Source: Acanthaster planci | Lineage: Eukaryota; Echinodermata; Asteroidea; Valvatida; Acanthasteridae | Assembly (NCBI RefSeq): GCF_001949145.1 | Contig: NW_019091640.1 | Coordinates: 120,644 to 184,643, forward strand | Direction of reading: 5' to 3' | Length of the DNA: 64,000 nt | Shown: in pieces, positions 13,684-23,905 of the stretch | Layout: the number at the start of each line of letters is the position of its first letter | Numbering within the stretch: position 1 is the stretch's first letter | Program-made: the position numbers and the translations under genes | The notes under the pieces: model-generated | Databases searched by the model: none | Told to the model about the DNA's origin: nothing | What the model saw: only the letters and a program-made list of their open reading frames with translations

Positions 13684-15666
13684 TCAGTGTCCCCCACATT
13701 CAGTGCACACAAAATCTACATATTTCACACAGTGTTCCTGGCAGACGTTTCTACAGCAGGTACTGCATTTGTTTCGCGTTTGCTTACCCCCCTGACTGCG
13801 AGAGGGGCACAGGTAGCAGTCTCTTCTCAATGGAGCATTTAGATGATGCTGTCGTTCTAATTCTCTCTGCCTCACGACATTGAAGCCAAGAATTCCAATG
13901 GCACTGACAGTGTGTGTGTGCAGTCCTACGGGGTTGGCCGCCCGCAGCTCAATTTGTGGCCGGACAAGTGCCATGATGAGCTCTTCATAGAAATCTCGTC
14001 TGGTGTGTCGCCGGGCCCAGTCCAGGTTCAGTTGGCAGTACAATATGTAGGCGTTTAGTGCCACGATATTTATCATATTGTAGAACACAGTCAGTGGCCA
14101 TCTCTTTGTTGTTCTCAGCACCGAATACAAACTCACCATTTGGTCTAGGGTGTCTACCCCACCCTTGGTTTTATTGTAGAAATTGATGATTTCGGGTTTC
14201 TGATTTATTCCATCAACACTCTTGTCATGATGCATAGAGGAGAGAAGTATGACGCTCCTCTTCGGCTTGGGGATATAAGACACAAGAGTCAAGTCACCAT
14301 TGAAAAGAAACACCGATGACTTGGCATCCCTTTTCTTGACGCGATTGGGGCAGATTTCCTGAGGTACTTCCCAGCGGTTGGGCTTGATCGTTCCAACCAG
14401 AGTTAAGCCTTTCTGTAACAGTTCGATGGCTAGTCTCGATCTTGTGAAGTAATTATCACACGTGACATTTCTACCCGTGTTGTACAAGGGCTCCATCAGT
14501 TTCTTCACTACTTCGGCGCCACGGTTGTCAGTCGTTTGATCCCTTTGTTTCCCAAGGTACAGGAATATATTTAGTGTGTAGTGGGTGTCGACGTCCACAC
14601 ACAGCCAAAACTTTATGCCGTATTTCGCTGGTTTGCTTGGCATGTATTGCAAAAATGGACATCGTCCACGAAATGGCACAAGTTGTTTATCAACAGGGAC
14701 GTTTTCGCCAGCGCTGTAGTATCGACGGCAAGAAGCGGCAAACTGGTCGAAAATGTCACGGATTGGTGCAAACTTGTCGTTTTGTCGATTTCTGGTCGTC
14801 TTGTCGTCGAATCTGAGCATGACGAGTATGTCTTGGAATCTCGTGCCGGACATTGTGGCAAGGCAGATGTTTCGGGCACAGGGACCTTTCCTCCAGATGG
14901 AACGTACATTTTCACGTCCGGACTTGGTCAGTCCGAGGAAGAGCAGTAAGCCGATGGCTGAAGAGACTTTCATAGCGACTAGGTCTTTCCAGGCAATCCC
15001 GCGCTGACGCAGGCCTTCTTCGTTGGTATGAAGCAGGATTGCATTCGTCATGGCAGTGGTAATGAACAGTTGGAAGAGCTGCAGGATCGAAGATGCTCCT
15101 CCAAGGTTCCTTGGTCCCGCTCTCTCCGTCACGACGTTCGCCTTTCGTCGGCAACCGCCAGGGGTAGGATCTCGATCTGTTCCCCAAATATCTCCTGAAG
15201 GAGCTTTGACGGTTGCTGGCAAGGGTTGATGTACTTGCCGTTGTCCAGCGGCTCCTCCTTGGTCTCGTGCAGTGCCTCGCGCCCCTCGCCCTCTTGCTCT
15301 ATGCCCTCTTCCTGCAGCACGCGCACGCCGTCCTCGGACATGTGGTGCCCATTGTGCACGCTGACGTCCAGCCCTGGGTGGCGCTGGCCCTCCTGCGAGC
15401 TGGTCATCACTTGAATTGTCACTGCTGCTACTCGAATCATCACTGCTGCTACTCCAATCATCATCGCTGGTACTGGTATCCGACGGGAAACCGTCTCCAC
15501 TTTGTTCAGATGCCATCGAGACATCTGAACAGGAATCATCCTCATTTTCTTGCAATAATGTTGCAGCGAGAGCAGCGTGAGGATTTACACTTATCGAAGC
15601 CATGTTGGATAAGAAACACACACTAAGTTCAGCACAGCAAGCAACTGACCTTCGTGTCATTTGCAT
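13684..15666 (-). CDS. PiggyBac-family transposase, intact ORF
   Basis: An uninterrupted 660-codon ORF. The N-terminus (about 40-90) is acidic and Ser/Asp-rich, typical of PGBD proteins. Residues about 100-140 are Arg/Gly-rich. The DDE_Tnp_1_7 domain spans about 190-545, with catalytic Asp candidates D326 (VPVDKQLVPFRGRCP), D404 (TCDNYFTRS) and D505/D508 (KGGVDTLDQM), matching piggyBac D268, D346, D447 and D450. The C-terminal Cys/His domain (C617, C620, C634, C637, C642, H645, C654, C657) fits the piggyBac zinc-binding tail. Met22 at 15603 has a better start context (AACATGG) than Met1. Cut-and-paste transposition at TTAA is known for the family. With no stop or frameshift the copy looks young or domesticated; terminal repeats were not found. 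Residues 100-145 overlap a second open frame on the same strand, so a pair of compensating indels there is possible. Confidence 0.93.
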   Translation of the reverse strand: MQMTRRSVACCAELSVCFLSNMASISVNPHAALAATLLQENEDDSCSDVSMASEQSGDGFPSDTSTSDDDWSSSSDDSSSSSDNSSDDQLAGGPAPPRAGRQRAQWAPHVRGRRARAAGRGHRARGRGARGTARDQGGAAGQRQVHQPLPATVKAPSGDIWGTDRDPTPGGCRRKANVVTERAGPRNLGGASSILQLFQLFITTAMTNAILLHTNEEGLRQRGIAWKDLVAMKVSSAIGLLLFLGLTKSGRENVRSIWRKGPCARNICLATMSGTRFQDILVMLRFDDKTTRNRQNDKFAPIRDIFDQFAASCRRYYSAGENVPVDKQLVPFRGRCPFLQYMPSKPAKYGIKFWLCVDVDTHYTLNIFLYLGKQRDQTTDNRGAEVVKKLMEPLYNTGRNVTCDNYFTRSRLAIELLQKGLTLVGTIKPNRWEVPQEICPNRVKKRDAKSSVFLFNGDLTLVSYIPKPKRSVILLSSMHHDKSVDGINQKPEIINFYNKTKGGVDTLDQMVSLYSVLRTTKRWPLTVFYNMINIVALNAYILYCQLNLDWARRHTRRDFYEELIMALVRPQIELRAANPVGLHTHTVSAIGILGFNVVRQRELERQHHLNAPLRRDCYLCPSRSQGGKQTRNKCSTCCRNVCQEHCVKYVDFVCTECGGH

Positions 15667-16775
15667 TTACTTGCTTCACCATAATTTATGAACCCCCCCC
15701 CCATCCATCCGTGGCCTGCTACACTCTCCAAAGGGGAGAGAGAGACTATTTTACAGGGGAGTAGAGATTGCGTGCACAAACATGAGGATGGATATTTACC
15801 CCCCCCCCATTTCAGTCACTGCCAGGACGATCCCATGATTGACACCCCCCTCTACAAGTAGGTCAGGGAAAGTTAGGTGAAGTCAATGGATCTCGATGAC
15901 GAGATGCAATCAAATCACGTGATTTCAGAGGCATTTGGGTCACAAGGTCCCTCTTGGGAGATTTTTTTTTAAAGAGGTAGAGAAGTGTTCCCCTTTTTGT
16001 AACTTAGTGGAAATTTAGAGCTTAATTTTTCTTAAATTTCACCATAATTTTCATTTCCCTTAAAACTGTGTGTTCTTCGTTTTATGTTGAGTGAGGAAAC
16101 ATTTCACCTGCAAGTGGTAACAATTAAATGGAATCAGCTGTTACCTTGAATGAATGGGTACTTTATGTCGAATTGTCAAGTTTATCTGAAAAAAAAAATC
16201 TGTTCTGGGGTAGGACTTCAGGACTTAATATTTGTTACTGCAAGACACACAGTCAATTCAAGTACAATTTCGCTTGGTCTGAGTTCAGTTTCCTAGATGC
16301 CTGCGGGTTAAGCTTGAAGATTGAAGTCTCTTGATTTGTAGCAGTTTATTTGTGCCAAAGTTACTGTCAACTTTTTAAAGTAAAAGTCTATTTTCAGTCA
16401 AAACAGCAGAGCAAGTGATGATGCAAGGACATGCACAATAAAACTGATTTGATATTCAAGGCAATTCAAATTATTTCTGTTCATGATTCTGCTGTTAATT
16501 TATGGTACAATGTCTTTTAAAAATTGCAACACTGATGACAAATGAAAGTGCTATACAAAACCAACTTTATTAACATGCTGGCAACAAGTTGAACCAAAAA
16601 ATAAGAGTTTAAATAAATCACATATAATTTCTTATTAATCTAAGTATCTTATTTTACAGAATGAATGAACGTCCAAATTGCATTAGGGTAAGAGTTCCAA
16701 CAATCAGAGTTTGAACTGAAACTACAACTGTAAGACTTGAAGGTTTTCACGGTGAAAGAACTATACGAGTGAAAC
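15667..16775. other. Intergenic, piggyBac 5' flank
   Basis: No gene seen. It has two C-homopolymer tracts (near 15694 and 15801), several TTAA tetramers (near 15970, 16022, 16031 and 16058) that could bound the piggyBac element, and short chance ORFs. TTTATT at 16566-16571 is a possible minus-strand polyadenylation signal for SPATA4, but it lies about 850 bases past the stop. Confidence 0.5.
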
Positions 16776-16939
16776 GATTGCGATTACACCATGGATCAAT
16801 CTCTTTCTTGAGTATGTGTGGTTCTGAGAAGAACCGGGGAATGACTCGACGTTTCGACCTGTGTACTCTGTCCGTCTTCAGGAGACGGACAGTCTCCTGA
16901 AGACGGACAGAGTACACTGTTCGAAACAGTGTAGTGTAT
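16776..16939. repeat. Repeat-family copy with perfect 25-bp hairpin
   Basis: 16776-16860 matches both arms of the element at 21388-22033: TACACCATGGA, then GTGGTTCT..AGAAGAACCGG, then CGACGTTTCGACC. Directly after it, 16861-16885 and 16893-16917 are perfect inverted copies (25 bp each) around a 7-base loop. Similarity continues imperfectly outward (GTTTCGACC against TTCGAAAC). It lies downstream of the SPATA4 stop codon. Confidence 0.8.
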
Positions 16940-17423
16940 CTGGATTAAGCTTAGGACACCATTCTTGGTAGTAGGGAAAACAGGTATATTTACAGTAGGA
17001 ATAAATTTTAGCTGTCTTTTCATCAAAATGAACACAAAATTCTAATATTTGGTACACAAACTGCTGCATTTTAAAAAGGCTCCATTTGAGTTAAAAGCTT
17101 TACAATGCCCCCCCAAAATCTCTTCATGATAAAATGGTTTCAAGTCCAATTTTAGCCCAGTTGTAAGTGTTGCATTATAAAACTTGAGATTTCCAAAGCA
17201 GGTATGAGCAAGTTAGTGGTAAGAAGCCTGTCGCCAAGTCATGGTGGAGCCTCAACTCTTCGTTTCAACTTCTTATGATGCAGCCAATGTGGAACCATTC
17301 CAACATTTTACCCAAACTGGGCATTCTTGCCTATGGCTGTGGCTACTGACAGCTGGGGACCTGTGACAAACAGCCAGAGCCATAGACAAAACGTCTGACA
17401 CAGTGTCTTGGTTATTGCTGCCA

Positions 17424-20400
17424 TCATGACTGACTACCGATGGGTGGAAGTACGGGACTTGAGGACAGGCTAGCAACGGGGTATAAGGCGGGCTGGGAGG
17501 TGTGGTCCATCTGGCTGACCCGGATCTCACGGAAGGTAACATTGGTGGCAGAAGGCAATTTGGCATTGGACGGAACTTCTGGGCTACGTTTCCCTGTGGC
17601 AGTGGACAGAAAAATGTAAAGTACATAAGAGGATGTAGGATGAAGGAGGGAATGATAGAGCCAATTTTCTGTGAGGATAGGCAAGAAAAAATACAGGAAA
17701 CCACGGAAAAACTCTTCATTTTCAGTGAAAAGATCAACTATGCAACTAATCAAAATATATTTTTGTTTCATTTACTATGGTGTAAGGAGTTGGGCTCTAG
17801 TTCTTAATTTCTTTTCTGATAATAGACGTCTTGGATGAAACTGGCATGGATATACATGTACACAACCTTGTTAGCATTTTGCAAAGGTAAATCAACTTAA
17901 ACAAAGGCAAGGTGCAAACTTACTCTTTCAGTACATGAAAAGGTCCCATATCATGAGCTTTACAATAATTTTTTCCATATATTCCATTTACATTAGAGTA
18001 CACAAAGCTATTCTTTTCGTATCCTGTGCAGTGCAATATCTTGATGCCATTTGGCCTAAATGAGGAAGTTGACAGCTCGTAATGATTTTAATTGAGCCAG
18101 TTTTACTTTTAAAGATTTCAGAGTAGTCATCCAAAAGCAGCTCGAGTAACTTTTGTCACTTTTTCTGAGTTGGGTTACATGTGGTACATTTTTTGATTTG
18201 TCTACTGAAACAACAGGGTCTCAGAACCATACAACTCATTTAAAAAAAAAAGGGAAACATATCTGCATGGCATTCAGGCAAATCCTCCATACTACATTCC
18301 TGTCCACCTGCAAACCTACTGTTCGCAATCTAGGTCACACACTTTGATTTTCTCCAAAAACACACACACACACCCCTTCATTGTGGGCAGGATTTGCAGG
18401 CACTGGCTGCTTTTGCAGGTTGTCAAGTCAGCCAAGCTTCAATCTGGAAGCTAATTTCATTGTGCCACAGAGTGCGCATGTCTGATAGGCATGTGAAATA
18501 CGCGTATACATCTGCTTTGGAAGCACGATTACCGGCCAAACTGTTTGCACTGCGTATTGCCTGTGACTGGTTCTCAGCTGATGTCATGCTATGCACCTAG
18601 CTCTGCTAGGTAGTATTTTATGCATGGCAGCTCAATGACACTAGGCCCTGGATACTGCCAGAGATAGGTCTATCACCGAAGCGATCAAACAAACGTACTT
18701 GTGGATGTGTTCTGTTTGCGGCTGACAGCTTGCGACTGGTCCTTCCATCCCACATCCTCCCCAGTGTAGGTATTGGCCGGTGGGGGCCGGCGGACACACT
18801 TCTGACCGATGGTGGGCTTGATGTCAAAATGTTCAGGATCTTCCAGTCGCTCCTCCTGCCGGTGCTGGATGTGTTTATGGATGATCTCCTGGGCCTGATC
18901 AAGTAACGAGAGAAACAAATTGATGATCGAGTGACTAGCAAGAAGTGTGGTGAAATTCAAATTGGGCAGAATCGTTGAAAGTTCAGGGTACCATAAATGC
19001 CAGCAATTCAAATGTTTGATAATGTGATATAATGCTAAACTCTTTACAACTGAGATCAGAAGATAAAGGGGTTATTTTTCACTGCTCCAGTAACTCGGAG
19101 AATGTGCCACATACATGTACCAATTATCCAACCAATTCTGTTTTCAGACTGCGAAACAAATGCTTTGGCCAAATGTAAAGATTTCTTAGCTTGAGCACAA
19201 GGATGTGAGATCTCAGTTTTATTTACGTTGGTATAACCTACACTACAGCCAATTGTCTTGTCCCTACTGATAATTCTATTTAAGACATCCAGCTGATAGG
19301 AACTCAATTGAACAAAATCAGGCAGATTTTTCTTGCTCCATTGCAGACAACAGAAATCCCTAAACTTTACAGAAGGCAAGGGTGAAGCCTTTAGCATTTA
19401 ACAAGCAGAGTCAGAGGCCTCAATTCAAATGTTAGATACATTTTTGTCCATTACTTCAACTGCAAATCAAACAAACCGATTAATAATTCCAAGCACTCAG
19501 ACAAGCTAGGCATATTTTACCAAGTTGAACCACTGGAAGTAGCTTATTGCAAGCAGTTTCGCTTATCTACAGAAACAGAAATTTGGTGCCTTGAATTTCT
19601 ATCCACACATTTCACATGGGTGCAAAAGTTGCAGGTGAAAAGATATTTCACTTGCCCATCTTTTTTGGAAGGAATGCTTGTTCACACTTTGGCAAGCTTC
19701 GAGTCTGATATTTTTTTACTCCAAGTAAACGAGTCCAAACTCTCCCACACTCACCTTTTGTTGACAGGTGATGATATTGGGTGCAGTCTGGAACTCTGTG
19801 ATTTTCAGGTTGGTCTTGACCGCAGTAGAAGCTGTCGATCGTGCGTGCATTGGTAGCTGAAGCTGGTAGGCGTGGTCCGTGAAGTCAATATCGTGACCCA
19901 AGGCAAGTCTTTTCACCCTAAAAATCATCCCCAAAATTTCTATTTTTTTGCAGATTTATATAGGGTAATCTTGAGTATTCAGAAAACAGGCTGATGTCAG
20001 ACTACAATTAATAAGCAGTAGGGGGAACCTGCCAAAGTAACATTTAACTCAAGCCAATCATTTTGAAAACTTTCAATTACATGCTGAGATTCATGCTGGC
20101 CCAATAAAATTAGCCAACATAAAAGTGTGAACACAAAAAAGCCTGGTTTCCATATGGTCGTTTGTAACACAGACGGTCCGCAAGACGTCAAGATGAAGAC
20201 ATTCGCGGAAGAGACACTGCACAACGTCATTCCACCACTTTTTGCAAAAAATGCATTTTTTAGGTGGCAATGTTGCTTCTTGAAGCCAAACTGATACTCC
20301 AATTTGATGTAATTAGTTAATGGTCAGCTATTTGGTGACAAATGGGGCTGCATATGCTAGCAATAAGGAGAAAATGGGCAAAATGAGTGGTACCAAGCAA

Positions 20401-23011
20401 GACAAATATCGGTGTACGCCCGTCATGCCAGCATGTGTGTTTGTATAGGCCTACTCAGCAACTCAACGCAGAGAGTCGGCAAAGTTGAACCGGGCTCAAC
20501 TTTGCCGATCATTCGTGGGCTGGTGACACCTCCTTTTAACATGTTTCCATATGTCTGCTTTGCAGTTGCGTCTTGATTGTGTTGCTCTGCTCTTCATTTC
20601 TTACGTTGATATGGAAACCAGGTTTTACAGTTCCCATGGGAACCTTTTTTCAACTGCACAAATTGTTCCGGCATTTGGCACATCTTGTTGCTTAATGTTG
20701 GCTCCAAAAGTTGCATTGCCAAAGCTAGATTCTTGTAGAAGACATGTGATTTTAATAGGAAATTGTGAGACTGATCTGATAAAGATACATGTTAAAATAA
20801 AACAATGAAACAAAGAAAGATGTTGCAATAAGTATAGTCCTACAACTCTTATGGCTCATTTTGCAGGATTTAGTAACAGGGGTTTGTGTACAAACTCTAC
20901 AGGATTTCAATCAAGAGAAATCCATGCTAACAAGGACTTACTTCCTGTTGGTGAGCTTGGTGTAGAGGAACTGCACTAACAGCTCCGCTGCATCTGTTTT
21001 ACAGTGAAGGGTCCCATCAATCAACTCTTCAGGAATCTCAATATTTCGCCTCTTGAAAAACTATTGACAAAAAAGGAGAAGAAATCCTTAAATCTTAAAA
21101 CACAACCATTAACTATGAACAGAAACTGTTGGGAATGGTGTCACTCTTTAACATGGTGTGTATCACATGTCTACACAAACCACAAGCACTATGTACTCAT
21201 TAGCCCATCTTAACCATTAGATTGTACACAAGAAGTAGTGTCCACTGAGAGAATCCTGAACATCAGATATAAGCCATCCCTATATTCCAATGATAATATT
21301 GTTGATACAAATCAATTTCTACAAATTTTTCTCATACAATTTCTTGTTAACTGCCAATTCACAATACTATGTCACAATGTACACTTTGAGATACAGGCTT
21401 GCGGGTACACCATGGACACAATCTCCTTTGGAAGAGGTGTGGTTTTTAGAAGAACCGGTGAGTGTCAAGTCGACGTTTCGGCCAGGATGCTCTGGCCGTC
21501 CTCAGGAGAGTGTACCAGACTCAAGTGGAAAGCTAAGTTATAAAGGTAATCCGGAAGCGACAGGGCATGAAACAGGATTCGCAGGCTGTGTAACTGCTGT
21601 GTGTGCACTGGGGCATGAGGTGTTGGATCCTGTGGTGGTGCGGGGATACAGAATTGGCAGGAAACCTTGGGTTTGGGTATAGGGGACCTTATGCCAAGGG
21701 GAAGGAGGGGGCTGTGGCTTCGGTTAGAGAAGGCCCTAATGCTTAGGGTGGGTGATATGGGTGTCAGGTATAGGGGACCCTAATGCCTGGGGGTGGGAGT
21801 TATCTTGCATGCTGGTAGTGCGTGCTAGATATTGCTGAGCTTGAAACTGATGTCTTGGGGGACGGTGTTGTGCCGGAAAATCTTGCTGGCTTCTCAGATT
21901 CTTCTTTGGAGTCAGTTACTCATCTTACTCATCTCTCACACACCTTCGTGAGTTAACACTCACCGGTTCTTCTAAGAACCACACATTTTCCAAAAGATAT
22001 TGATTCCATGGTGTACCCACAATCCTACATCTCATGTAACTTTGAGCTATATATGCAATCACACGTATGAACCCAAACCACAGTTCACAACCATGCGCAA
22101 TGCATGACATCCAGATGCTCAACCAACCATATAAACTTCACGTGTGAAATTAGGCTCTAATAACATTCAGGCTTTATTTTCCTTTAAAAAAAAACCTCCC
22201 TGCTTCCCACCCGTGATTCGAACCCACACCCCATGCATCACAAACCATTATGCTGTAACCACTTGACTACCGCAATTCACACAAATTGATGGTGTTTTTA
22301 CTGTTGATATAACGATGAACGGCTGCAACGCAAGTCTAATAATACACATTGGGCAAGCGCAATACAAACACAACCATCGTGGTTTGGCTTCATGCGTATG
22401 GTTGCATTAAAAGTGAAAAAAAAAACATTCGGTTTAGAGGTGTCATGAAATGCCTGATTTGAAATTCAGGCTTTTTCGAACATGGATTTTATAACAAATT
22501 TTTATTTTTTAGTCTCTGATAGCATAATGTAAAATTTGCTTTCATTGGTTTGAGACTTTCATTGATCACATGCACCTCCAACAGTAAAATATGAGATGAG
22601 GATCGGGGGTGTTGTGTTTGTTAATATGCATTCCATTACCGTTTTGAGTTGTGACCAATTTCCTAGTTTACCGGGCAGGCCACTGCAGTTGTCATAATTA
22701 TGCATCTGGATATCTTGAGGGAAGTACCAAGAGAAGATCTCAGCCACGATGTAACCATTAGATAAATCTCTGAAAGGAGACAAACATGGAAGGGAAATAG
22801 TTATCAGAAAATACCAATCGCGGTCTCTGAAGACATGGAAGAGGCAACTGTGTACGTGGACTGAAATTTACAGAGGCCCATGACCCCAACTTGAATCGTT
22901 TAACGTTATATACATGTAGCTATAGCCTACTCACCTTCGCACATTTCTGATTGGGAAAGTAAGATCCAGGCTCTGCAACCATTTGAACACCTCTCGCGGT
23001 AGTGCCGTCAT
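17424..23011 (-). CDS. SPATA4: SPATA4, CH-domain protein (6 exons, complete)
   Basis: Minus-strand exons 22935-23011, 22640-22769, 20942-21060, 19755-19917, 18699-18894 and 17424-17593 join in phase to 284 codons plus TGA (human protein about 305 aa). The start is MTALPREVFKWLQSLDL at 23011. Residues about 5-110 form the CH-type domain of the SPATA4/SPEF1 group: RDLSNGYIVAEIFSWYFP, then LGNWSQL, then FLYTKLTNRK. A central DIDFTDHAYQLQLP motif, HFDIKPTIGQK and a C-terminal TFREIRVSQMD match the order I know from vertebrate SPATA4. Vertebrate SPATA4 is testis-enriched, and its relatives bind microtubules in cilia; a sperm-flagellar role is inferred here. It is convergent with WDR17, its neighbour in human too. 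Introns hold a fold-back repeat and a SINE. Confidence 0.92.
21388..22033. repeat. Fold-back element with about 75-bp inverted arms (SPATA4 intron 2)
   Basis: The left arm 21388-21460 and right arm 21954-22033 are inverted copies. Both read GAGAT.CAGG..TG.GGGTACACCATGGA, then a purine-rich stretch, then GTGGTT.TTAGAAGAACCGGTGAGTGT. Just inside the left arm is a stem-loop: GGCCAG, loop GATGCT, CTGGCC (21480-21497). The central 450 bp is G-rich with no ORF and contains two copies of GTATAGGGGACC. A third arm copy is at 16776. The arm-plus-hairpin arrangement resembles termini seen in some Penelope-like or other structured retroelements; that assignment is only a guess. Confidence 0.75.
22190..22290 (-). 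repeat. tRNA-derived SINE, family 2 (or tRNA relic)
   Basis: Read on the minus strand, an A box TAGTCAAGTGGTTA (complement of 22256-22269) and a B box GGTTCGAATC (complement of 22215-22224) lie about 35 bases apart, followed by GGGAGG and a T-run. No clean acceptor stem or anticodon arm could be folded, so a working tRNA gene is unlikely. It differs from the SINE family at 12264 and 58001. Confidence 0.55.
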
Positions 23012-23630
23012 TTTCTGTTACTCATTCAGAAGCCTCAGTGTAAACAGTCGACGAATTTTACGCTTTCTGACTCGATTTGTGCTTTAAAATTCGTCTTCAG
23101 ACTAAACGCGCCAAGCCTCACCCTTTGCATGCATGATGCCTGAGCTGTACGATTGAGCGCAGCTATGTTTACGTACGCACGTTTCCTGGTAACAGTGATT
23201 TCCGATGACTGTTGTATGTGTGTAATTTTAAATAACAGCGAGCAGTCGTACGTCGTAAAATTGCCCCAAATCGCTGCTAAAACGCAGCGCCCTCATCTTT
23301 GAGGAGGAAAAACCTTTGAAATTTTTGAATGTTTAGACAGGTTTCAATGAAATTAACCAAGAGGGGATATCGAAATAATTTTCATACATTTAAGGCAGGA
23401 AAGTTGAACAAAAATGCTCTCAGTTGAAAGTTATCATTATGGCAAACTGAATTTGTCAAAAGGTTACAGGCATTTTCTTTAAATCCAAGTGAAGTATTTG
23501 AAGCCTGTTAGTACTAACTTGCCTCTCCAATGCATTCCATGCATCTTAAAGCGAAATAAAAAAGCTTTGTATTGCAATCAATAAAAGGGGGCTTTACATC
23601 ATTTGAAATTAAAGTTTAATTTCAAAAACG

Positions 23631-23905
23631 CAGGGATGGATCCAGAACAAATTGCGGTAAAGACCAAACACGTTTTCACAGGGCAAAAAATTTTGGAAAC
23701 TTTTCATCTAATCTTTTATGGCCTCTCTGAGGGATGAGGCTACTTTTATTTTAGTTTTCTACATGCTTTTTGAAGGAAGGGAAACAGAATTTAAACAAAT
23801 ATATAAACCCAAAAATTCCCTGATTATTTTTCAAACAAAAACATTTAGGGGGGACCAATGGTCCCAGTAACTGCCCTCCTACCCTCGCCCATGGATCCAT
23901 CCCAG
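23631..23905. mobile_element. Non-autonomous hAT-type element (MITE), 275 bp
   Basis: The ends are inverted repeats matching at 13 of 14 positions: CAGGGATGGATCCA at 23631-23644 and the complement of TGGATCCATCCCAG at 23892-23905. Flanking octamers CAAAAACG (23623-23630) and CAAAAATG (23906-23913) match at 7 of 8, as expected for an 8-bp hAT target duplication. It has no coding capacity. Related internal sequence (GGCCTCTCTGAGGGATGAGGC-like) recurs at 45045-45245 and 47370-47520. Confidence 0.8.

Noticed and set aside
13191-16100. Defined piggyBac terminal repeats
   Set aside because: Several TTAA sites exist on both sides, but no pair is followed by matching inverted sequence that I can see.
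17273-17737. 154-codon minus-strand ORF over the SPATA4 last exon
   Set aside because: A longer open frame, but the wrong one: only the other frame (17424-17593) matches SPATA4 and joins in phase with the preceding exon.
22190-22290. Functional tRNA gene
   Set aside because: A and B boxes are present, but no acceptor stem, anticodon arm or proper spacing could be folded; kept as a SINE or relic.
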